NCBI GenBank assembly: GCA_021160085.1
Contig: JAGHDE010000165.1
Location: 1-6,649 of the forward strand
Source of the DNA: Pseudomonadota bacterium
GTDB taxonomy: Bacteria; Desulfobacterota; WTBG01; JAGOGO01
DNA: 6,649 nt
Direction: 5' to 3'
Under the pieces are notes generated by a model. The model was not told where the DNA came from and searched no databases. It saw only the letters and a list, made by a program, of their open reading frames with translations. Position numbers and translations under genes: made by a program. Positions 1 to 5,869 of the stretch are shown here, in pieces (within the stretch, counting starts at the first letter, position 1; each line of letters opens with the position of its first letter).

Positions 1-734
1 AATCAGAACTTTTCGGATATAGAAAGGGAGCTTTTACTGATGCAAAAAATGACAAGCCGGGTCGCTTCAAGATAGCCGAAGAGGGGACCATTTTCATGGA
101 TGAGATTGGAGAAATTTCCAAAAAGGTTCAGGTAAAGCTTTTGAGAGCTCTGGAACAAAAAGAGTATGAGCCCCTTGGAAGTGTGGAAACTGAAAAAGCA
201 AACGTTCGCATCGTTTCCGCCACCAACCGGGATCTCTGGTCTATGGTTCAGGAAGGAGCCTTTAGAGAAGATTTTTACAATCGTCTTAATGTGATTACTA
301 TTACTATCCCCCCCTTGCGAGAACGCAAAGAAGATATTCCCCTTTTCATAGAGCATTTCATGGATATTTTCAATCAACCCATTGAGGGAAAAATAAACGG
401 TATTACTTCATCAGCAATGAAGATTCTCCTCAATCATGATTTTCCGGGAAATGTCCGAGAGCTGGAAAATATCATCGAGCATGCATTCATTCTATGCCGG
501 GAGAACTATATAACCGCCAAAAACCTTCCGGAATATCTCAGTGACCGACTGCCTCCCGCCCCTGAAAAAGGTAATCAACGTCAGCTAATTGACAATTTTG
601 AGAAAAAATTGATCGAGGAAACATTAAAACAACACGGAGGAAACCTGCAACGGGCTGCTAAAGCATTGGGAATACACCGAAGCACCTTATGGCGAAAGAT
701 GAAAAAAAATAATATATCCGCAACTAAGAATTAG
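1..734 (+). CDS. Sigma-54-dependent transcriptional activator (NtrC/AtoC family), C-terminal part, 5' truncated
   Basis: This is the end of a bacterial enhancer-binding protein, an AAA+ ATPase that remodels sigma-54 RNA polymerase at -24/-12 promoters. The reading frame is open from base 3, so 243 residues are visible and the true start lies left of the window. Visible parts, numbered from base 3: ELFG then the sigma-54 contact loop, here GAFTDA (9-14) rather than the usual GAFTGA; Walker B GTIFMDEI (28-35); sensor I VRIVSATNRD (68-77); candidate arginine fingers R88 and R94 in FRED and YNRLNV; PPLRERKEDIP (103-113); sensor II FPGNVREL (147-154); and a Fis-type helix-turn-helix (about 202-235, with AAKALGIHRSTLWRKM). 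The Walker A motif and any receiver, PAS or GAF input domain are outside the window, so the signal sensed is unknown. The last 11 bp overlap the end of the convergent proC gene. The family call is secure; target genes cannot be inferred. Confidence 0.96.
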   Translation, partial: SELFGYRKGAFTDAKNDKPGRFKIAEEGTIFMDEIGEISKKVQVKLLRALEQKEYEPLGSVETEKANVRIVSATNRDLWSMVQEGAFREDFYNRLNVITITIPPLRERKEDIPLFIEHFMDIFNQPIEGKINGITSSAMKILLNHDFPGNVRELENIIEHAFILCRENYITAKNLPEYLSDRLPPAPEKGNQRQLIDNFEKKLIEETLKQHGGNLQRAAKALGIHRSTLWRKMKKNNISATKN

Positions 735-1545
735 TAGTCTGCGACAACTCGCGAGATCGTTCAGTAGCGGCTTCTACTGCATTTATTAAAGCAGCCCTTA
801 TTCCATTTTTCTCTAAGACGTGAAGACCGGTAATGGTTGTTCCTCCCGGCGAGGTTACCAGATCTTTTAACTGACTGGGATGGGCTCCGGTTTCCGAAAC
901 CATCCGGGCAGATCCAATCATGGTTTGGATAACCAGCGATTGAGCAACATCCCGGGGCAACCCCACTTTTACCCCCCCATCAGTCAGGGCTTCGATTATC
1001 AAAAAAATATAGGCAGGGCCGCTTCCGCTTAAGCCGGTTACCGCATCCATATAGGTTTCCTGAATAATAATTGAAATACCGATGGAGTCAAAAAAATTCT
1101 TGGTCTGCTGGAGGTCCTTCGGGGTTGAACTTCCTCCGCCGCAGAGAACCGTCGCTCCTTCTCCGATTTGGGCAGGAGTATTAGGCATTGCCCGAATAAG
1201 ATGTTTTTCCTCTCCCAGATAAGAAGCAATTAAAGAAGTGGAAATCCCGGCAGCAATTGAAATAATAAGTTGTTCGGTAGTAACCAGCGCCGAAATCTCT
1301 TTAAGTACTTCCCTGATAACCTGAGGTTTAACCGCCAGGACAATCATTTCTGCGCCTTCTATAGCTGACGGGTTCTTACTGAAAACCTTGACCTTATATT
1401 TATTAGATAAAAAATCGCCCCGGTCTTTCCGGGGTTCAGAAACTACAATATGTTCGGGAGTGGTTATTCCTTTATTGAGAAGTCCTTTTATAATAGCTTC
1501 CGCCATCCTGCCTCCTCCAACAAAGCACAGTTTTTTTCCTTTCAT
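724..1545 (-). CDS. proC: Pyrroline-5-carboxylate reductase (ProC)
   Basis: Cytoplasmic enzyme that reduces 1-pyrroline-5-carboxylate to L-proline with NAD(P)H, the final step of proline biosynthesis. The 273-residue product has the family's normal length. Visible motifs: N-terminal Rossmann dinucleotide loop FVGGGRMAEA (8-17), AVKPQ (71-75), MPNTPAQIGEG (120-130), GLSGSGPAYIF (171-181) and the C-terminal family signature region SPGGTTITGLHVLE (232-245). I chose ATG at 1545 over the in-frame GTG at 1548: the Shine-Dalgarno AAGGAG (1554-1559) lies 8 nt from the ATG and only 5 nt from the GTG. The gene follows the helicase on the same strand after about 80 nt and may be read from its transcript, or from its own promoter near the inverted repeat at 1558-1576. 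It has no functional link to its neighbours. Its 3' end overlaps the convergent sigma-54 activator gene by 11 bp. Confidence 0.97.
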   Translation of the reverse strand: MKGKKLCFVGGGRMAEAIIKGLLNKGITTPEHIVVSEPRKDRGDFLSNKYKVKVFSKNPSAIEGAEMIVLAVKPQVIREVLKEISALVTTEQLIISIAAGISTSLIASYLGEEKHLIRAMPNTPAQIGEGATVLCGGGSSTPKDLQQTKNFFDSIGISIIIQETYMDAVTGLSGSGPAYIFLIIEALTDGGVKVGLPRDVAQSLVIQTMIGSARMVSETGAHPSQLKDLVTSPGGTTITGLHVLEKNGIRAALINAVEAATERSRELSQTTNS

Positions 1546-1553
1546 CACCCTTT

Positions 1554-1559
1554 CTCCTT
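1554..1559 (-). promoter_or_regulatory. Shine-Dalgarno sequence of proC
   Basis: Read on the minus strand, AAGGAG lies 8 nt before the ATG at 1545 and 5 nt before the GTG at 1548. It decides the start in favour of ATG. Its first bases are shared with the right arm (minus-strand sense) of the perfect inverted repeat at 1558-1576. Confidence 0.75.
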
Positions 1560-1576
1560 TATCAAATTTTGATAAA
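1558..1576. repeat. Perfect 9-bp inverted repeat in the proC leader
   Basis: TTTATCAAA and TTTGATAAA are exact reverse complements separated by one base (1567). The palindrome lies between the helicase stop codon and the proC start and shares bases with the edge of the proC Shine-Dalgarno sequence. Inference: it could be an operator for a dimeric repressor of proC, or a weak AT-rich RNA hairpin. The region is AT-rich, which raises the chance of accidental palindromes. Confidence 0.5.
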
Positions 1577-1626
1577 TTCGCAAAAAAGTTATTTTACAAG
1601 CGACATTGATATTTTTGTTTGGGTAA

Positions 1627-3621
1627 CTAATAATTAAATATTTGGTTCTCACGGTTCTCCATCAGATTCCAGGACTCAACTAATTCAGAGGACAACTCTT
1701 CAATAAAGCGAGATGGTTTAGAGAGGACATATCCTGATAGTTGATCGTAGATGTTAATCGGATAGGTGATAAAGAGATTTTCCTTGGCCCGTGTTGCTGC
1801 AACATACATAAGCCTTCTTTCTTCTTCCATTTCCTCGTCGCTGTTAAAGGCATAGTTGGAAGGAAATTTTCCCTCCAGAGCCCAGATGATAAAGACTGTA
1901 TTCCACTCAAGCCCTTTGGCCGAATGTATGGTGGAAAGCACCAACCGCTCATCATCAGAAGGGGAAGGAAGCACCCCGGAAATACTTTCATTCGGCGGTT
2001 CCAGCACAACATCGCTCAGAAAACGTTCCAACTGCTGGTAACGACCCGTTATAACCTGAAGATGTTCCAGGTCTTTGATCCGCTTGGGATAATCATCATA
2101 TTTATTTTTCAGGATTGGTTCATAATAGCGGCAGATAAGACCAATCTGGTCAGTGACAGTCAATCCATTTTTGGCAATAGAAACGGTTAGTTCATGTAAC
2201 CGAATTATCCCGTCAGTGAATTTCCCCTTTTTAGGATAATTGCTGAGATTTAGCGGGTTATGGTTATTGAACATCCACTCAATAATATTGCGACTGGTTC
2301 GGGGGCCTATTTTTTCTATCAGCATAAGAATCCGATTCCAGCTCATGCTGTCCCTGGGATTGTTGATAATTCTGAGATGTGCCAGGACATCTTTTACATG
2401 AGCGGTTTCAACAAACTTGAATCCGCCGTATTTTACATAAGGGATGTTACAGCGTCCCAGCTCAATCTCTAAATCAAAGGTGTGAAAAGCGGCTCGGCAA
2501 AGAATAGCTATGTCGTTTAGAGGAACCCCTTCTTCCCTTAACTCCAGCACCTTCTGGGCAATAAAGCGGGATTGATAATTTTCATTCTCGGCCGCCAGAA
2601 CTATTGGAAAAGGGCCTTTGATCTTTCTGGTAAAGAGGTTCTTGGTATACTTTTCTCTCGCATTTTCAATAATTGTATTTGCAACATTCAATATCGGCTG
2701 AGTAGAGCGATAGTTTTCCTCTAATTTTATTATTCGAGTTTCAGGAAACTGATTAGGGAATTCCATTATGTTGCGGAAGTTGGCCCCTCGAAATGAGTAG
2801 ATGCTCTGGGAATCATCTCCCACTACCATAACATTATTATGCTTAAAGGCCATAAGTCGAACAATCTCTGACTGGGGAAGGTTGGTATCCTGATATTCGT
2901 CAACCATGATGTAGCGAAATTGTTGAGAGATATCAGCCCGGGCCTCTAAATGGTCTTCCAAAAGCGTTTTAAAATTGAGCAGAAGATCGTCATAATCCAT
3001 CAGTTGATTCAAACCTTTATATCTCTTGTAGAGATTTTGAAGGTTCAATAAATCTTTCAGGTCATTGTAAAAGTGAAAATATTCCCGTTCGATAACTTGA
3101 GAGAGAGGTTCCATTAAATTGTTTGCCTTGCTGAACATTTGGGAAATGGTATTTTTGCGGGGAAAGCGGCGCTGCTTCTCGTTCAACATCAGTTGGGTTC
3201 TCAGAAGATTGATTACATCTTCGGAATCAGCACGGTCCAGAATAGTAAATCCTGGTTCATAGCCGATCAAATGAGCATATTTTCTCAAAAAGGTGTTGGC
3301 TACCGAGTGAAACGTCCCCCCCTGTATCCGTTCACACTGGCTGCCTATCATTATGCCGGCCCTTCGGAGCATCTCCTGAGCTGCTTTGCGAGTAAAGGTC
3401 AAAAGAAGTATATTTGCCGGGGGAACCCCGGTTTCGACCAAACGTGCTAACCGGTAAACCAGAGCGCGGGTCTTTCCGCTTCCTGCTCCAGCAATAACCA
3501 GAACCGGTCCATCCTGGATGGATACCGCCTCTAATTGGGTGGGGTTTACTTCCTTTTCGTAATCGATTCGGAAAGATGGTTTTGATAAGGGAACGAGATC
3601 TTTTAGTAAATATTTTTTCAT
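1627..3621 (-). CDS. UvrD/PcrA-like superfamily 1 DNA helicase
   Basis: ATP-driven 3'-5' DNA translocase of the UvrD/Rep/PcrA family, which acts in excision repair, replication restart and removal of proteins from DNA. All helicase motifs are present in the 664-residue product: Q motif NPTQLEAV (26-33), Walker A AGAGSGKT (44-51), Ia LLLTFTRKAAQEM (72-84), II VDEYQDTN (240-247), III VVGDDSQSIYSFRGA (266-280), IV LEENYRST (300-307), V STIHSAKGLEW (563-573) and VI RRLMYVAATRAKENL (602-616). It is shorter than typical PcrA or UvrD (about 720 residues) and close to Rep: only about 48 residues follow motif VI, so the C-terminal extension seen in PcrA/UvrD seems missing. The start is ATG at 3621; no Shine-Dalgarno sequence precedes it, but a strong promoter lies immediately upstream, suggesting a leaderless message. 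The protein seems intact and active. Which paralogue it is (UvrD, PcrA, Rep or a lineage-specific one) cannot be settled here, so I give no symbol. Confidence 0.95.
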   Translation of the reverse strand: MKKYLLKDLVPLSKPSFRIDYEKEVNPTQLEAVSIQDGPVLVIAGAGSGKTRALVYRLARLVETGVPPANILLLTFTRKAAQEMLRRAGIMIGSQCERIQGGTFHSVANTFLRKYAHLIGYEPGFTILDRADSEDVINLLRTQLMLNEKQRRFPRKNTISQMFSKANNLMEPLSQVIEREYFHFYNDLKDLLNLQNLYKRYKGLNQLMDYDDLLLNFKTLLEDHLEARADISQQFRYIMVDEYQDTNLPQSEIVRLMAFKHNNVMVVGDDSQSIYSFRGANFRNIMEFPNQFPETRIIKLEENYRSTQPILNVANTIIENAREKYTKNLFTRKIKGPFPIVLAAENENYQSRFIAQKVLELREEGVPLNDIAILCRAAFHTFDLEIELGRCNIPYVKYGGFKFVETAHVKDVLAHLRIINNPRDSMSWNRILMLIEKIGPRTSRNIIEWMFNNHNPLNLSNYPKKGKFTDGIIRLHELTVSIAKNGLTVTDQIGLICRYYEPILKNKYDDYPKRIKDLEHLQVITGRYQQLERFLSDVVLEPPNESISGVLPSPSDDERLVLSTIHSAKGLEWNTVFIIWALEGKFPSNYAFNSDEEMEEERRLMYVAATRAKENLFITYPINIYDQLSGYVLSKPSRFIEELSSELVESWNLMENRENQIFNY

Positions 3622-3627
3622 AAAAAT

Positions 3628-3656
3628 TTTATAGCTTATCTGTCTCTTATTTTCAA
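3628..3656 (-). promoter_or_regulatory. Near-consensus sigma-70-type promoter of the helicase gene
   Basis: On the minus strand, TTGAAA (3651-3656, 5 of 6 consensus bases) and TATAAA (3628-3633, 5 of 6) are separated by exactly 17 bp. Only six bases (ATTTTT) separate the -10 hexamer from the helicase ATG, so the expected transcription start falls at or next to the A of the start codon. Together with the absence of a Shine-Dalgarno sequence this suggests leaderless expression. The hexamers and spacing are seen directly; use in the cell is inferred. Confidence 0.65.
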
Positions 3657-3720
3657 GGATGGATTCAACTCATAAGTGCAAAACAGAAAATCAAGCTTTC
3701 CGATCTATAGGAGAAGTTTT

Positions 3721-4908
3721 TTATTGACCGCCGGAGGGCATTATAAGTGTTGTCCCTTTCTTAAAGACAAATGTATATCGAATAGCGTCAACCGGACAAA
3801 CATTCAGGCAACGAGCGCAACTAAAACAATCTGCCGGCAATCTGTTTCCAGCAACTATTCCTTTTGCAGCTTCCAAGGGGCATGACTTTATGCAGGCGCC
3901 GCATTGAGTGCATTTATCTTTATCAATTCGGATCCGGCTAATACTGAATCGTTCAGCTATCCATGAAATAAAACCAAAAGGACAAATGAGCTGGCAGAAA
4001 GGACGGTAGCTGATGAATGATCCACCCAAGGCAATGATAACCGTCAATAAAATGCTAAGGCTTTCAAAATCCAGATCAAAAAGATTAAAGGGATTAACAT
4101 AGTGATAAATAACAGTTCCTTTGCGGTCTCCGATGATACCGAACAGAAAAAGCAACACGGTGAGAAAAAGACCGGTTCGAATTATGTTTGTCCAAACAAA
4201 TGGAAGCTTTTTTTGTTTAATTTTCCGCAGAATGGGCAGGCTATAGATCAACTCCTGAAAAGCGCCAAAAGGACACGCCCAGCCACAAATTATCTTATTC
4301 CCAACAACAGCGAGCACAAGGAAGAAAACAAAAGCAACTGTTTTTGCTATTGGATCAGGATAAAGCCCGACCATCGATTTGAAAACCTTAACAACGCCTT
4401 CCATGGGATTAGGTGACTTCCCCAAGAAAAAACCAGCTATGGTTACCGAAAGGAAGAGAGAAATAACATATGGAGTTCTTGGATACCAATCGTGTCTGTT
4501 TTCAACATTGGACCCGTCTGGACGTCCTGTCTTAACCAGAAAAATAAGGCCCCAAAGCACTAATGCTGCATAAACATAATACTTGAGCGTGGACTCACTA
4601 TGAGAAAGAAGGTGCTCAATAACATGTTGAAGTTCCTCATCCTTTACACCCAATTTTCTAAGCGGTTTTTTCTTGGAAACATCAATTGGCAGTCCAAATT
4701 CACGGGCAAGTGATTTGCCGGTAACTCCAAGGTTTGGAGCAATATCGATGATGGCCATATCAATGTTAAAATTGATCGATTCCTCTGACTCCTTTGTTGA
4801 ATCCAGAAGAACACCAATTCCTATGATTGCAAGCATCCCCACTACAGTTGCCAACAACCAGATCCGTTGTTTAAAAGAAATTTTAAAAAGCCAGGAATAA
4901 TTATTCAT
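3721..4908 (-). CDS. Membrane-bound polyferredoxin-type 4Fe-4S protein (NapH/MauN/YccM-like)
   Basis: Integral membrane iron-sulfur protein that probably passes electrons between the quinone pool or a membrane partner and a soluble or periplasmic acceptor. In the 395-residue product numbered from ATG 4908, likely membrane segments lie at about 16-35, 108-125, 147-163, 190-206, 241-259 and 285-300. Between the first two sits a polar helical domain (about 45-105) with the related phrases LGVTGKSLAREFGL and LGVKDEELQHVIEHL. Two CX3CP motifs typical of the NapH fold follow membrane segments (CGWACPFGAF from 208, CQLICPFGF from 305). The C-terminus carries two classic 4Fe-4S binding motifs, CX2CX2CX3CP, with cysteines at 333/336/339/343 and 361/364/367/371. 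An in-frame TTG at 4938 would add 10 residues but overlaps the upstream gene and lacks a Shine-Dalgarno sequence; ATG 4908, 4 nt after the methyltransferase stop, is preferred. Two-gene operon with that methyltransferase is likely. The donor and acceptor are unknown. Confidence 0.9.
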   Translation of the reverse strand: MNNYSWLFKISFKQRIWLLATVVGMLAIIGIGVLLDSTKESEESINFNIDMAIIDIAPNLGVTGKSLAREFGLPIDVSKKKPLRKLGVKDEELQHVIEHLLSHSESTLKYYVYAALVLWGLIFLVKTGRPDGSNVENRHDWYPRTPYVISLFLSVTIAGFFLGKSPNPMEGVVKVFKSMVGLYPDPIAKTVAFVFFLVLAVVGNKIICGWACPFGAFQELIYSLPILRKIKQKKLPFVWTNIIRTGLFLTVLLFLFGIIGDRKGTVIYHYVNPFNLFDLDFESLSILLTVIIALGGSFISYRPFCQLICPFGFISWIAERFSISRIRIDKDKCTQCGACIKSCPLEAAKGIVAGNRLPADCFSCARCLNVCPVDAIRYTFVFKKGTTLIMPSGGQ

Positions 4909-4912
4909 ATTG

Positions 4913-5662
4913 TTATGATTTTCTTGATTTCCGCACAATGAATATCAGCGTATTTCCTCCAAGGATGACTTCATCTCTGAGGGTAATATCATATCTGTTT
5001 TTACGACGCGAGCGATCTGAAGAGAGAAAAGCTGCCATTCTCATTACAAAAACCAACGGGAAGAAAAGATACTGCTTCTTCTTTACCTTATCACGAAGGA
5101 TTGCTTCAATCTTCAGGTCATTAATGCCAAAGATTAGATCGAGAATCGTTATGGTTAGGGGCGAATTGTGGAAGTTGAAAAGATTTGAGCCAGCCTTTTT
5201 ATAGTCCTCAACGGTTTTTGGTTTGGTAAGGGAGCCTTTGATAAAATACCGAAACCGTTTCTCAATGTTAGAGTAGTTAGGAATACTGAATATGCCAACT
5301 CCCCCAGGTTTCAGCACTCGCGAAAATTCTTCTACTGCCCGGTAGGGATCAGTCATGTGCTCTAACCCATCAACGCAACACACATAATCAAATGACTCAT
5401 CAGGAGCTTGAATATTTCGGTTAAGATCTGTGAATATGCACTCAATACCCTTTACTTTGAATATCTCTGGTTCGATCTCGCCGCAAATAACTTCATAGCC
5501 GAGTTCTTTGAGTTTCATTGACAGGTGCCCGTATCCCGCGGGCGCATCCAAAAGTTTACCTCCTGGCTGTGTGGAAAGCCAGGAGGTGATGACCTGGTGG
5601 ATACTTCCTCTGGCTTTCGGTACAATCTTTTGGTTATCGTAAATGTTATCAACCCGGGTCAT
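4913..5662 (-). CDS. Class I SAM-dependent methyltransferase
   Basis: The 249-residue protein has the Rossmann-type SAM-binding fold of the Methyltransf_11 group: motif I LLDAPAGYGHLSMKL (37-51), an acidic residue ending the second strand in CGEIEPE (60-66), a motif IV-like segment YVCCVDGLEHMTDP (93-106) and RVLKPGGVGIFSIPNY (115-130). A hydrophobic stretch, YLFFPLVFVMRMAAFL (198-213), flanked by basic residues could be an amphipathic or membrane-associated helix. The length suits small-molecule, quinone, lipid or sugar methyltransferases; the substrate cannot be read from the sequence. The start is ATG 5662; no strong Shine-Dalgarno sequence precedes it (only a weak purine-rich AAGAAAA). 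The gene is first in a tight pair with the membrane 4Fe-4S protein, which may mean that both act on a membrane cofactor or simply that they are co-transcribed. The left end of an IS3 element lies about 130 bp upstream. Confidence 0.9.
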   Translation of the reverse strand: MTRVDNIYDNQKIVPKARGSIHQVITSWLSTQPGGKLLDAPAGYGHLSMKLKELGYEVICGEIEPEIFKVKGIECIFTDLNRNIQAPDESFDYVCCVDGLEHMTDPYRAVEEFSRVLKPGGVGIFSIPNYSNIEKRFRYFIKGSLTKPKTVEDYKKAGSNLFNFHNSPLTITILDLIFGINDLKIEAILRDKVKKKQYLFFPLVFVMRMAAFLSSDRSRRKNRYDITLRDEVILGGNTLIFIVRKSRKS

Positions 5663-5712
5663 ATGTTTTCTTGTTCATAACGTTTTGCAGAAGCGGTTGC
5701 AATGAAGGGTAG

Positions 5713-5745
5713 CGGAATTGCAATCCGTCTTAATGCAATTGTCCG
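5713..5745. repeat. Imperfect hairpin upstream of the methyltransferase gene
   Basis: CGG+AATTGCA (5713-5722) pairs with TGCAATT+CCG (5734-5740 and 5743-5745) around an 11-base loop, with a two-base GT bulge. A related direct copy, AGCGGTTGCAAT, lies at 5692-5703 beside AGCGGAATTGCAAT at 5711-5724. The unit sits in the likely 5' leader of the methyltransferase-ferredoxin pair (minus strand). No T-tract follows on either strand, so it is not a standard terminator. Function unknown; it could be a protein-binding or RNA leader element. The remainder of 5663-5795 holds no gene that I can see. Confidence 0.4.
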
Positions 5746-5816
5746 GCGATAATATTCAACCCATTGTCAAACAATTTCTTCCCGCTGCTTCCCTCTGTGC
5801 CAATATAAGTGAGACA

Positions 5817-5859
5817 CTTCCCAACCTATAATTTAGTGTATATTATAGAGGGTGGGAAG
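5817..5859 (+). promoter_or_regulatory. Hairpin sequestering the orfA Shine-Dalgarno sequence
   Basis: CTTCCCA (5817-5823) pairs with TGGGAAG (5853-5859), and TATAAT (5827-5832) pairs with ATTATA (5842-5847), with CC/GG pairs between them, one A-G mismatch, a two-base bulge and a 9-base loop. The 3' arm contains the AAG that begins the orfA Shine-Dalgarno AAGGAG (5857-5862). In a long read-through transcript the site would be buried. Sequestering of transposase ribosome-binding sites is known in IS10 and IS50; its use here is inferred from the pairing. Confidence 0.6.
5827..5832 (+). promoter_or_regulatory. Candidate -10 hexamer for the transposase promoter
   Basis: TATAAT is a perfect -10 match. 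Transcription from it would start near 5838-5840, inside the hairpin loop, so that message would lack the 5' arm and leave the orfA ribosome-binding site free. No good -35 hexamer is found 16-18 bp upstream (TATAAG at 5804-5809 is poor), which weakens the call. Confidence 0.35.
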
Positions 5860-5869
5860 GAGAAATAAA

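Noticed and set aside
3..377. 124-codon open frame on the minus strand
   Set aside because: It is antisense to the AAA+ domain of the sigma-54 activator, with no recognisable domain.
1546..1548. GTG as the proC start codon
   Set aside because: It lies only 5 nt from the Shine-Dalgarno sequence, while the adjacent ATG at 1545 has the better 8-nt spacing.
1741..2190. 149-codon open frame on the plus strand
   Set aside because: It lies wholly antisense to the helicase gene, which shows all family motifs. The product resembles no family I know and is a shadow frame.
3622..3720. Terminator between the 4Fe-4S protein gene and the helicase gene
   Set aside because: No stable GC-rich stem followed by a T-tract was found on the minus strand; only weak AT-rich pairings are present.
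4909..4938. TTG start adding 10 residues to the membrane 4Fe-4S protein
   Set aside because: It overlaps the methyltransferase gene, has no Shine-Dalgarno sequence, and the added residues are polar with no family motif; ATG 4908 directly follows the upstream stop.
5674..5702. TTGCAA-17-TATGAA as a promoter for the methyltransferase gene
   Set aside because: Each hexamer matches only 4 of 6 consensus bases, which is common by chance in AT-rich DNA.
5754..5760. ATTCAAC, matching the integron attC RYYYAAC core
   Set aside because: No GTTRRRY partner at suitable distance and no integrase in the window; a 7-base degenerate match is expected by chance.
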